A stretch of 64,000 nt of DNA. Source: Apostichopus japonicus. Its lineage: Eukaryota > Echinodermata > Holothuroidea > Aspidochirotida > Stichopodidae. A program made the position numbers and the translations under genes. Of the stretch, positions 1-11,900 are shown one piece after another (position 1 is the stretch's first letter; every line of letters begins with the position of its first letter). The stretch lies in NCBI RefSeq assembly GCF_037975245.1, contig NC_092576.1, positions 5,046,501-5,110,500 of the forward strand, given 5' to 3'. The notes under the pieces were generated by a model, which saw nothing but the letters and a program-made list of their open reading frames with translations, did not search any database and was not told where the DNA came from.

Positions 1-290
1 ATGGTTAACTAGTTATAACTGCAATACACTATAACACACATCATTAACACTGGATGGTTAACTAGTTATAACTGCAATACACCGTAACCCGCATTATATG
101 CACTGGATGGTTTATCAGTTATAACTACAACACACTAAATACATATTGTATACACTGGATGATTTATTAGTTATAACTGCAATACACCACAACACACGTC
201 ATGTACACTAGTTGGTTAATTAGTTACAACTGCTAACACACTGTAACAATGTCATGTACACACATATGATATAATGTAATTATGTTAACT
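1..290. repeat. Diverged minisatellite, about 53-bp unit, about 5 copies
   Basis: Five successive copies of a unit built around 'ggttaactagttataactgc' followed by 'aatacac' and ending in 'cactggat' start near positions 3, 55, 109, 161 and 214. Copies differ by roughly 10-25 percent. The array probably lies in an intron of the Ig receptor gene whose transmembrane exon ends at 317; its cytoplasmic exons would be beyond the left edge. Confidence 0.8.
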
Positions 291-316
291 TCTTTATTTA
301 TAAGATCAAATACTAC

Positions 317-3093
317 CTGCTGATAAAAATCCCGCATGTAAACGCTAGCAGTATTAAGAGGAAGGAAATGACGGCAACCAATGACCAAACCAACAAATCT
401 GAATCCTTGGTCTCGGCATCATCTTGCAAAGAATCATCTTCTGAAACTATGGAGGGATAGAATTATAACAAATCCATGTCTTAACTAAAGTTAATTCAAT
501 ACTTTAAGAATAAAGTTGAACGAGATGATCTTCTTCAATTTTCTGTTCCATGGAGCTTATGTCCGAATCAATGTGAAGGAAACCTTTTATACTGAGCTAT
601 TTGCACTTTGGCAAACCCAACGTTGTTGTAAAAGCATACACTTAAGGACGATATAAATTTAGCAGTCGCATGTTTACATACATAGACTTAATAGTTCATT
701 ACTTATTGGATGTTTTCTTAAAGAGTCCTTTTCTAACAACAATGAACAACAACTAGGAGAGCTAATTGTTTCTACTGGTATCCTTGTCATTCAACATTTC
801 CGTTTAATAAACTTGAGAAAGCATTGCTTCATTGTCTGGAATTCCCTTCCTAGCTTTCGTCAATGTTCATCATCTGCATCTAATGTTAGGGAAATTTTCA
901 TTACACACAACACTATAGATATTGATAATTGATTGATTGATTTACGTTGACTACTTAGTAGTTTACTTTAGTAATCATTGATGATGACCGGAATGGTTAT
1001 CTTTACATCCGAAAGATTTGTTTTTAATTTTGCTAAAAGCAGGCCTAAGGTAAACATACTATAGCACTAACAAAGCAGGAAGAGTATAATAGTAAATAAC
1101 AAACTAATTCATTAAACAATTTAATTTTCGTATAAGCTAATGTAGTTTACCTGATTCATCTAAGCTCTCAAAGAAGATAAGGTTGATGGTCAGGTTCAGA
1201 CTGACTAATTCTATCCCTCTAAACTGACATGAAATGTTGACGTGAGTTCCAGTTGGTAGTAGATGTAATGTAGATTCTGAGTCTGTGGTGTTTTTCCTCT
1301 CGTTTGGTTTGTATAGTACATTGTGTACATTGGATGGGTCTACATCTTCACCATTCACAACCCACGTTAGGCTAGCAGGAGGTCTTGATCCAACCGCAAT
1401 ACATTTCATCTGCAGAGGCTCTCCCGCTATTACCACGTGGGTATATGTACTTTGCAGTTCACTAAATGTATGCTCGTCAAATGACACCGTAAGCTCTGGG
1501 ATCACTGAAAAGAGAAATAATCTAAGAATGATATTAAGTTGAAATTAACAATTTGCATTAATATTTATTCAATATTCTTTCACATATGTCAGGAAAAACG
1601 ATAAATGAAGCCATTCTACCGCTAATGGTATAAACGTTCCTGTTTGGTATCATATTTTACATGTTAAGTAAAACACAGAGTAAGAAGTTATCTCAAAATA
1701 TTATCCTAAAATTTTCCGAGTTGACAACCACTGCCTTTACATAAAGCCATTAAAACTGCATGATATCATTTTATAGGAGTTGCAAAGAGTTGTATAATTT
1801 TAGATGCCATCTCTTTCTTCCTAAGCTATCTGCTCTGTGCAATAACACAAAGTACAACCCACAATACCCTGCATTATAACATAGGTTTAGAAGGTTTAGA
1901 ATACTCTTTGCTCTTTTTTATGCATGTTGGACTATTAAAGCCATTGTCATAATATGTCTACTCTTTCAACTTTTGTTTATTTTGTTTTCAATAGTTCGAT
2001 ACGAAACCTGACCTCGCTTTCTTCATTTGGTTTATTGTCTTTATCCTATTTCTAAATCTTAACTTCTATGTTTTTTTTTTTTTTTTCTACAAGTTGTGTG
2101 AAATATCACCAGTTATCGATCGAGATACGAAAGCATGACAATATCGCTAAATATATATACACAATAAGTACTATATTAATATCGCCTGTTATTGAAACGG
2201 TTGGGGTGACAAGTATTGTAAGAGCAAGGCCCTAACAACTTCCTGTTGAGAGAAACAGCAGTGTTGTAATCATACTAACGCTTGTGTTCTTCTACTCAGA
2301 TGAAACTGTACATATTTCATTGTAATTTTGACTTAATGAATGAAACCAATTTGGAATTATTACCAAAAAAGAAATACATTATACTAAATACAGGATTATT
2401 GCTAAGTTAAGTCCTTGGTATTAACTCGGACTGTAAGTTCCTAATAAGTAACAGATATTGTAAAAGCAGAACCCACACCAACTCCCTCGTAAGAGAGACA
2501 GCGTTATTGCAGTTCTACTTACGCTTATGTTTGAGAAATTTAAAATATAGGAGCGTGGAGCATTTTATTCTAGGTATGTCCTTCTTCTACCGAGACACAA
2601 TTGCACATGTTTCAATACAAGTCTAACGACATAGATGAAAAAAATTGGAGTTATCACAACAAAAATTACATAATATAAAATACAGGATTATTTCTGATTT
2701 TTAGGTCCTTGACAATAACTAGAACTGTCAATTCCTAACACGATAGAAAGTATTAATGTTTATTTACTTACCTTCTATTGTCACCTTGTAGCTCACAACA
2801 TGGGTAAAATTACGGGTACATCTATACAATCCTTGATGATTTATTGTAGCGTTTGAGATGGATAATGAGTAGCTATTTGATAAGTTCACATCTGGCAAAT
2901 ATTTAAACAGAAGTGTATTTGCAAATATGACTCGATCGTTAAGAAACCATCTGTTTCCTTTAGGCGCAGATCCATTACATTCCAAAATCACAGAATCTCT
3001 TTCGACCAGTCTGACTGATATTGAGTTATTAAATCCATTAAAACCGTCAAAGTTGAAGGAAATTAAGAAGATTATCAAACAATATATCTCCAT
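317..3093 (-). CDS. Ig-superfamily transmembrane receptor, paralogue 2 (3' part outside window)
   Basis: Three exons join in frame on the minus strand: 3093-2772 (signal peptide plus V-like Ig), 1504-1151 (C2-like Ig) and 446-317 (transmembrane). All have GT..AG borders and phases 1, 1 and 2, the same plan as the complete gene at 8923-13007. The start MEIYCLIIFLISF is a typical secretion signal. The V-like domain has VILEC, NRWF and the HQGLYRC strand-F motif; the C2-like domain has MKCIAVGSRPPASLTW and VNISCQF. Several N-glycosylation sites (NGS, NLS, NAT, NFT, NTT, NIS, NLT) mark it as extracellular. The third exon has an acidic stalk and a hydrophobic helix, LLVWSLVAVISFLLILLAF, ending at a donor. 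No tail exon is visible in 1-316, so the gene continues out of the window. It is probably a cell-surface recognition receptor of unknown ligand. The Ig assignment is firm; the joins are inferred. Confidence 0.8.
2180..2745. repeat. Two diverged tandem copies inside an Ig gene intron
   Basis: In the intron between the V-like and C2-like exons of the left Ig gene, about 2190-2440 and 2450-2740 share an ordered series of segments. Examples are 'tattgtaa(a/g)agca(a/g)', 'cttacgctt(a/g)tgtt' and 'atacaggattatt' followed by 'ggtccttg'. They look like an old local duplication; no coding capacity is seen. Confidence 0.5.
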
Positions 3094-3189
3094 ATTGAAA
3101 CAAAACCGCTCTTAATTTTAACCTCTTTACGCATTGTTTGTTCTTGCTGTTGTATTCCTTTTCAGTTCGACGAAATAACGAATCTTATT

Positions 3190-3452
3190 CACAAATTCTG
3201 AGTCTGTGGTATTTATCCACTCCTTGTTTGGTTTTTATAGTACATTGTTTACATTGTATGCACATAGTACAGCTTCGTCATTCACAACCCACGTTAGCTG
3301 GCTAGCAGGAGGCCTTGATCCAATCGCCATACGTTTGATACCCAGCAGCTCGCCCGCTTTTATAACGTATATATGTACAACGTATGTATGCTCGTCAAAT
3401 GACAACGTAAGCTCTCTGATCACTGGAAAAGGAAGTAATCTTAGACATTTCA
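3190..3452 (-). pseudogene. Decayed C2-like Ig exon (third receptor copy)
   Basis: A reading frame starting after a good acceptor (AG before 3452) matches the C2-like exons of both neighbouring receptor genes: IRELTLSFDEHTYV and AIGSRPPASQLTWVVNDEAV. It carries clear damage. The strand-B cysteine is replaced by arginine (GIKRMAIGSRP versus MKCIAVGSRP), and the tyrosine codon after NNVL has become TAA. The remnant KPNKEW...TTDSE continues in frame past the stop and then similarity ends. It lies upstream of the V-like exon of the left gene, so it cannot serve that gene in order. Flanking DNA matches the corresponding intron of the left gene, which fits a tandem segmental duplication followed by decay. 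Confidence 0.75.
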
Positions 3453-4105
3453 AAATTGTCTAATTTGCATTAATATTATATCAATATTCTTTCACTTATG
3501 TCAAGACAAACGTTGAATGAATCCATTTTCCGCTAATGGTATTTACTGTTCCTGTGTGGTATCATATACATTACATGTTGAGGAAAACACTGAGTAAGAT
3601 GTTCTCTCAAAATATTATCCTAATTTTTGTCGACTTGACAACCAATTCCTCTTCATTAAGGTCATTAAAACTGCAAGGTATCATTTAATAAGAGTTGCAA
3701 TGAATACGTATGGCTGTTTACTCCATTTCTTTCTCCCTAGTAAGCTAACTGTCCGGTACAATAACCCAAAGTACAACCCACAATATCCTACAATATAACA
3801 TAGGTGTAGAATACTCCTTTAAAAAACACGTTGATATACAGACCTGCTCTATTTTATCCAAATTGAAGTATTCGCGCCTTGGTTAAAATCATTTTATTCT
3901 TAAAACTTTTACTTCTTTGATCTGTTTCAAACATTCTCCTACTAAACATGACCTAACATTTTTTTTCTTTATTCCTTTTCTGAATCTTAACTTCTACAGC
4001 TTCTGTATTTCAGTAAAATCATCAACGTCTAATCCTTCATATTCGACAAAATAAGATGCTTAACTTTTAGATCCTTCACAGATAGGATTATAAATTTCTG
4101 AGGTG

Positions 4106-4309
4106 TCAGGAGGTCATAATCTTGTCAAAATGTTTCCTTTCTACAGGAAGGCTGTATATAGTTACAACATGGGTATTGCTATCATAACTACTACCCACTC
4201 CTTTGCACATACCGTGCTGATATATTAAGAAGTCGTCTGGCAGAAGGCCGATACCTGTCAAGGAAACAACAGGAAGCGATGTTTCGAATAAGGGTAGATA
4301 ATCAAACAC
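4106..4309 (-). pseudogene. Possible remnant of a V-like Ig exon
   Basis: A 67-residue minus-strand frame includes YQHGMCKGVG and SNTHVVTIYSLPV. These weakly resemble the strand F-G end of the V-like exons nearby (HQGLYRC...THVVSYKVTIEG). Its place just upstream of the decayed C2-like exon at 3190-3452 is where a V exon of the third receptor copy would lie. No signal peptide or clean splice sites are evident. This call is tentative and could be chance. Confidence 0.35.
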
Positions 4310-4329
4310 TAAGAATCACTTTGCCCTCT

Positions 4330-6592
4330 TGTTTTTGCAGATCCTTCATCTGTAGGGGACAGAAGCAAACCATGGGTAGTGGAACCCATCAACGCAGCCT
4401 AGCGAGTTGAAAGAAATTCTTCAGACGGAGAAAAACCTACTTTCAGCCACATTTATTGTTTATTGTTCATCAGATGTCAATCATGTCATACTATTTTTTT
4501 TGGTGACAAGTCGATGTTGACTAATGACATGAAAGCGATAGTTCCATAAATACATCCTGTTATCAACCTAAAATTTAAAAAAAAACGACCATGGGCTGTC
4601 ACGCACTGCAGTGGAGTGTTAAGTTTCAACAAGAATTTCCACGGAGTTGCATATCTCATCGAAACCTTCCATCAACCAATTTATCACGTGACCTTACAGA
4701 AAGGTATGTTAAAAATTAAAAACAAGGACATTTCGTGTATTGCACACCATACCTTGGCCCTTTATCGTTTGAGTACAATGCAGATGAAAAACAATATTCA
4801 GTTTGACGTTTAGGAATCAAAGTGGCCGACTTAAAAGCTGAGGCTACTGGATTCTGGATTCATGTATAGTATATGTGTTTTATAATTTAAAGTCACCTTT
4901 CTTCAACTTTTCTTTACATCTGTTGGTTACAAATCGCTTTGTTTTACATTGCTTATAATTGTCTGGACTATTTTGGATGAAATGAGGCTAACTGCAGCAA
5001 GAGTAACGGCTGAGTACATAAGCCTATACTAGTGTTTGTTATAATCCTATTTGAATAATTCTTAAAATTTAAAAGTAGCCGCATGCACAAGTACTTAAAC
5101 AATATGTGTGCAATTAATCTTCAAAAGACAAGACACACACGATTCAATTTCTTTGTTGGGACTTACAGTGCTTTTTCATTTTTTGTTTCATTTCTTTTAA
5201 GAAATAGTTCACCTCTCGAGTACTTTTTCCCGATCATGTTTACAAAATTATCAGTTTCGACAGAGCCCCGGTGAAGCCTTCTATCACATGGTAACAATAA
5301 TTTCATTGTTTGTGCTGTTGCTAAGCATTGCATATCACATATTTCATAAATGTCTGACTGCTTAATTAGTGTGCTTAGTAATCAGTGACAAAGCAAAACA
5401 AATATCAGCAATAAGAGAGAAATGAATGATTGAAAAGTGATTTTTTTTCTGTGATAAAGCAAGCGTGCTCACCCTGGGCCCCAATCACCTCACATCGATA
5501 CTAAAACTGTGTATGACCACAACCGTGCTATGTCGTGTGAGGTATCTTGAGTTCCGTGGAGAGGAAAGATACGCTACACACATGATTGAACTTAAAGGAT
5601 GGTTAGCAATCTATAGCGTTTTATAAGCTGATAATAATCGATAGTCGTACACAAATTATTATGCCACCATTATAATAAAACATAGTTTACAACATTCAAA
5701 GTATGGATTTTCACAGTTAAATTTGTCAGACAAATACACCCTTTAAGTTACCCATAAAGGAGCCTGGACATGAAAATGTATCACGGATGATTATGGATAA
5801 TAATTAGGAACCTTGTCATGCAAAGGATGTGGGACATTTGGTATATCCAATAGATATCCTAGTGAAAAGCCCACAGTGGGAGTGAAGTGATTGTTAAGAT
5901 ATATTAAATAAACTCGTAAAATATCTATAAAGATACCCATTACAGTAAAGACATATAGATTGAATATTTCGAATAGTTACAATGTCTTATTATTATGTCT
6001 CAAGAAAACGCCTACGTAATATTTAAACATGCCCATCAGCTGTAGGTATTTTATGACGTTTAAGTACTGACCAGTGATATAGTTGTACATTTGTGTAAAC
6101 CAAACAGAAACGCCCACGTAAAACTATACGTAATCATACGCATTGGCAAACAGATCTATTGACGTGCAAACAATATGTAGTCACATGTTCATACATTTAT
6201 GTAAAACCTAAATATAATCGCGTAAAACATGTGCAATGGCATCCATCAGTACGTTGACTCAAATTCTAGTACTCGAGTGTTCCTCTAGGAAATAAAATTA
6301 CAATTTTTTAACTAAATTCCTCATATAAACTGTAAACCAAAATGCATCTTATATTTACATTTGTTTCGATATAAAGACAATCTTAAATAATAATGATCCC
6401 TTTTCTGCAATATTTGTTTTTATCATCATTTATTATATCGGCAAACCCTCAGCTAAAAAATGGTACCATTGGACCTTCCCATCATATGGTAGCTGATGGC
6501 TATCAAAACTCTTTCAATTTTTGCGAGATTGACCGTTTAGATTTAGGGCTAGAATAGGTCGCAGGTTAGTATAGTGCTCCCCGACCGAATAA

Positions 6593-6643
<51 letters not shown>

Positions 6644-6654
6644 TATATATATAC

Positions 6655-6691
<37 letters not shown>

Positions 6692-8920
6692 CATATATAT
6701 TGATGAACAACTAAAATACTGCTACATTTTCTCAGTGTATGAACAAGTGAGTTGAAATTGTTTTCATGTAACTGTCTTTTAGCGCCGTCGAACCACTGTT
6801 GTTGATGTTGGCGCTATATAAATATTTCTTCTTCTTATTTTAATATTAACAAGGAAACTTGAAATCGTATACCGCAGTTTACCATATACATGCCATACAA
6901 AACGATTAAAATAAATTACAGGATTGTCAAATATATAGCATATATGCATGCATAGGATATAGACCTATGTGTAACTATTCAAAAAACGTTCTTTGCTTTT
7001 ACGCATGGTAGAATACGGTAACTTCGCGTGTTCCCTACCTTACTGTACACGTGTTATAAATATGTAGCTGCATTGATAGACACCGTATAGTTGCTGTGTT
7101 CATTTAATCAAATTGTGACCACTTTTTCAATCGTAATTTTAATCCATAAAGCCTTAACGGAAATGACCAAAATTAACACAGTGAAACTAAGAACATTCAA
7201 TTTTGTATTTTGAGACATTAAAGTGGATTATACTTGACCCATTTTAACGGAATTATATATACTATAAACTTAAAAAAGTATTCTATACAATTTTGGAACA
7301 TATTTCATTGCTTCGTTCAATTTATCTCCTGAGTTCTACAAGTATCATTCTTGTCAATTTCTGGCGGAATTCCGGTCAAATCATCGATAAAAATGAATTG
7401 CTAATGGATAGAACTAAAAAGCTTAGCATTATCAGCGAGAACGTCATCATTGTTATCCTTTAAAAGAACGTTAATAACGTCACTCTGGCGCATTTAGCGC
7501 ATACCATCATAACATGTATTACATATATACGTCAAACAATAAAGCCAATAACAGATTCGCTCATTAAGGAGCCACTTAATGTACTTGTTTATCACTATAT
7601 AAATCCGAAAGAAAATGAAAGTTTCTCCATTGGTACTTTAAGGCAGGAAATGAAAATAAAGTAAAATCTTCAGTTATTTTTAGGACGGGATACTTTTGAA
7701 GATCATGTCCTTTATAACCGGTCATAACATTATGAGCATAACAGCCGTAGGTATACTAACATCAAACAGCAACTAGTTAAAATAAGTGAAAAGTTTGCTA
7801 CGTGACTTTCAAATTTGAGTGTCAATACTAGTGTTTATAGGTCCTGTACTGAACGGTTGGGTAATCAGGCAGTGTCTGGTGGCTCATATCAGTAGTAGTC
7901 CTATGACCACTAGCATCCATTATAACCTCTAAATCAAACCAACTAATTTGTTGTTGTATTTTGTTCCTGGAAATTCCGATACCGCAGATATTAAAGATAT
8001 TAAAATTTAATCCCTTCTTTTTCTATCAGGATACTATAACTGTATTCTTTTTAATTTCTTCAATAGTTTGTCGCCTGAAATCCATATAAAACAGCAGACA
8101 TTCTTGCATTTACTTATTTTAGATATGTACATGCACGGACGCTTAATGCAAAGTGGTGCGAATTCTCATTAGTAAATCTCTAACCAAGATACACGTAAGA
8201 CATCTTTAATAAAGATATCCATCAGAACTCATGAAAACTTATCTGTGAGTTGAAAATTCTCATTCATGACATTGTCATGTTTTATATACAAAGAAACGCC
8301 CACGTAAACCCTGTGCAATGAGACTCTTCAGAAGACAATCTATACTAGAGTGTAAAAAGGTTTGTCACATGTTTATACTTTTACGATCAATTAAAAGGAA
8401 ACGTTTATATAACATGCAGTACCATGCTATCCATCAGGGAAAAAAATCCTATATTGGGGTGTTAACATTCAAATTCAAAGCCATTCTTTTTAGCAACAAC
8501 AACAAAAACACTCAATTCTTCTTAGTTTAAACATCAGAGCACCTTTTATTATCATATTAATTCACATTAGGACGCTTAGAATATAATATAGACTTACATT
8601 CCAATTCTCCGATATTTTTGATTGCTAAACGAGGCCTTATAATTTGAGAAAAGGGAAACTTTTGAGATTTTAACAAAAACTGGATGTTTGTGCTCCCTAT
8701 CTCTCAATCCCCTATTTCTCACTCCCCCGGGATCGACTTCGCCACTCCTCTAGTTTCGAGATAACTAAGTTTATTCTGCACAGTAAGAATAAGGTCTGAG
8801 ATGCGAATGCATATATTAAAGCAAAGAAAAAAACTTAAGTTAATGTCTTTCGTAGTTCTTCGTCATCCCAGATTTCTGTGGCTAGTCTGTGCCATTGATA
8901 ACTAATTATGTATTGTCTAT
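4330..8920. other. Intergenic region between two Ig genes; no gene recognised
   Basis: Open frames here are short and show no family likeness, signal peptide or splice-linked neighbours. The stretch is AT-rich and holds one (TA)n block at 6593-6700. Close by, at about 6780-6840, the phrase 'ttggcgctatataaatat' plus 'cttcttctt' resembles the 3' tail of invertebrate SINE or LINE copies, although no tRNA-like head is visible. Confidence 0.6.
6593..6700. repeat. (TA)n microsatellite
   Basis: About 105 bp of TA dinucleotides with scattered 'gtac' and 'tac' interruptions. Confidence 0.95.
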
Positions 8921-8922
8921 AA

Positions 8923-11900
8923 CTACTTAGAGTGATAAAGTATACGGTCATGGCTTACTGAGTGCATATTCTTGTAATATATATTATCTGCACTTATCTC
9001 CTGGTACTCATCCTCATCATTTGCTTCAAGAAAATAACTTTCGGAGATTTCTGTTTGTAGTTCATTTCCATCACTATCGAACATCTCATCTGGCCATTCT
9101 TGTTCGTCATTTGTCACACAACCGTCCATGTTGGAGATTTGTGGATTTTTCTTTAGTTTCCTGTCAACCAAACAGAAATAGCATTTAGGAGAGGAGAGGA
9201 GAGGAGAGGAGAGGAGAGGAGAGGAGAGGAGAGGAGAGGAGAGGAGAGGAGAGGAGAGGAGAGGAGAGGAGAGGAGAGGAGAGGAGAGGAGAGGAGAGGA
9301 GAGGAGAGGAGAGGAGAGGAGAGGAGAGGAGAGGAGAGGAGAGGAGAGGAGAGGAGAGGAGAGGAGAGGAGAGGAGAGGAGAGGAGAGGAGAGGAGAGGA
9401 GAGGAGAGGAGAGGAGAGGAGAGGAGAGGAGAGGAGAGGAGAGGAGAGGAGAGGAGAGGAGAGGAGAGGAGAGGAGAGGAGAGGAGAGGAGAGGAGAGGA
9501 GAGGAGAGGAGAGGAGAGGAGAGGAGAGGAGAGGAGAGGAGAGGAGAGGAGAGGAGAGGAGAGGAGAGGAGAGGAGAGGAGAGGAGAGGAGAGGAGAGGA
9601 GAGGAGAGGAGAGGAGAGGAGAGGAGATTTGTGGATTTTTCTTTAGTTTCCTTTCAATCGAATAGAAATAGCATTTAGGAGAGGAGAGGAGAGGAGAGGA
9701 GAGGAGAGGAGAGGAGAGGAGAGGAGAGGAGAGGAGAGGAGAGGAGAGGAGAGGAGAGGAGAGGAGAGGAGAGGAGAGGAGAGGAGAGGAGAGGAGAGGA
9801 GAGGAGAGGAGAGGAGAGGAGAGGAGAGGAGAGGAGAGGAGAGGAGAGGAGAGGAGAGGAGAGGAGAGGAGAGGAGAGGAGAGGAGAGGAGAGGAGAGGA
9901 GAGGAGAGGAGAGGAGAGGAGAGGAGAGGAGAGGAGAGGAGAGGAGAGGAGAGGAGAGGAGAGGAGAGGAGAGGAGAAGAGAGGAGAGGAGAGGAGAGGA
10001 GAGGAGATGCTTGTAACCTGTTGATATTAGTATTTATTGGGAAACGAATGACCGACGAACGACGACAGGTTCAAACTAGCACACGTTTTTTAAACTGTCG
10101 ATATTGATTAATATCTACTAATAATTAAACTATGATTGCCTACCTCCCGCAAAATAATCCACATACAAAAGTGGCCATTAACACGAAGAAACAGACGCTG
10201 GACGAAACCGATATCCACAACATCCACTCTTCTGTCGTGTTATTAAACCAGTTACCTTCGGAAAGAAGGACATCAGCTGCGAGTACAAAACATTAAATGG
10301 AACGATCTGAAGTCAAATATTCTCAAGAGGACACAGTCACTTAATAATCACTGTTTATGTAGAAAATCCTCACCTCTAACATCCAATGCACAACATTTAA
10401 GATAAATACTGTTAAAATCATAACATCATTGAGAAAGTCCAAATTGGGGAAAAGTGCATAATAAAATAATAAAAGCAATGGGATTTTACTTGTTCTCGTA
10501 TTTAAGCTGCTGTACTAAACTCTTCTGATGCAAGATGCATCTGAAGTTTATATCTGATATACCTTACCCCGTAGTTCAATGTCAAGGTTATCTACAGATA
10601 TATAATATTTGGATTTTGGACTGGTTTGTGAGACACATCGTCAAAGACAGCATTTATAGTTCGAAGACAAACCTACATTCAATACTTATAAAATCAAAGT
10701 TTGAAAAGGAGATGGGGTCAACTGGTTAACTGACTTGAAAGCTCTACTTATTTAAAGTTTAAAGTTCTAACATGGCGTTTGAATATTTTCCGCATCAGGC
10801 TTTAATAGTAAGGGCTTGGTAAATCTTACATAAGATGACAAGGAAATTGCATCAAAACTCTTCTACATTCTCCTCAGCCCAGCGGTAAAATTCAATAAAA
10901 AAAAAAGTCACATTGCAAATTTTCCGTCCTACCTCTAAAAAAAGGTCATGGGTATGGGATGAACGTGTCCACTTACCCTCTTACTTAAATTCAAGTTTTC
11001 GAGTCAGTTGATAAACAGTGCTTCCTTCCTTTCCAAAAAACAGAGATATAATATAGACAAATTAGAGACTGCAGTAGATAAATTATAAATTGATCGTTGG
11101 CTTACCTTGAAAATGTTGATCAAATATCCCACAAGGGACAAGGATGGTCACGTTGGAGCTGATAAACTCCATTCCTCTAAATTGACAAGAAACATTGACC
11201 TCATCTCCAGAAGGAAGGAGATGTAATGTGGATGTTGAGTCGGTAATGTTTGGCCTCTCTTTGTTTGGTGTGTACATAACATCACGTACGTTGGGACTGT
11301 CTAGGCTTACATCTTCGTCATTAACGACCCACGTTAGGCTAGCCGGGGGTCTCGATCCAATCGCAAGACATGTTATCTCGATTGGCTCTCTCGGATCAAT
11401 GACAATGATTTCCGGTGAGTGTCTCATCATACGGATAAACGTGTCATTGTCGAATGACAATGTAACCTCTGGGATAACTGAATAGTGAGAGATATATGCT
11501 ACAAATTAAAATTGCACTGTAATGCTAATGTGCACAAAATTGATAAATAAACTGAAACTGACAATCAAGCAATACATCGGAAGTTTTCGCTACAGATGCT
11601 TTACACATGTTTCACTTGTTACTGAATATTCATGTAACCTCTTGCCGTTATTTTCTCGTCATGCCCATAAATGTATAATGATATATTAGAAATAGTAATC
11701 GTTTGATAAATAAATTGAGACTGAAAATAAGAAATATTTTTAGAAGTTTAGAACTCTTTCATTTTCACAGCAGATATATCAAACATGGTTGACTATATTG
11801 AAACTGAGTATTCATTTAAGTCACGTGTTGTAGTCACTTCATAGTCGTGCACATTAATACATAAATATCGTGTTACTTGATACCTTGGGGCATATCAGTT

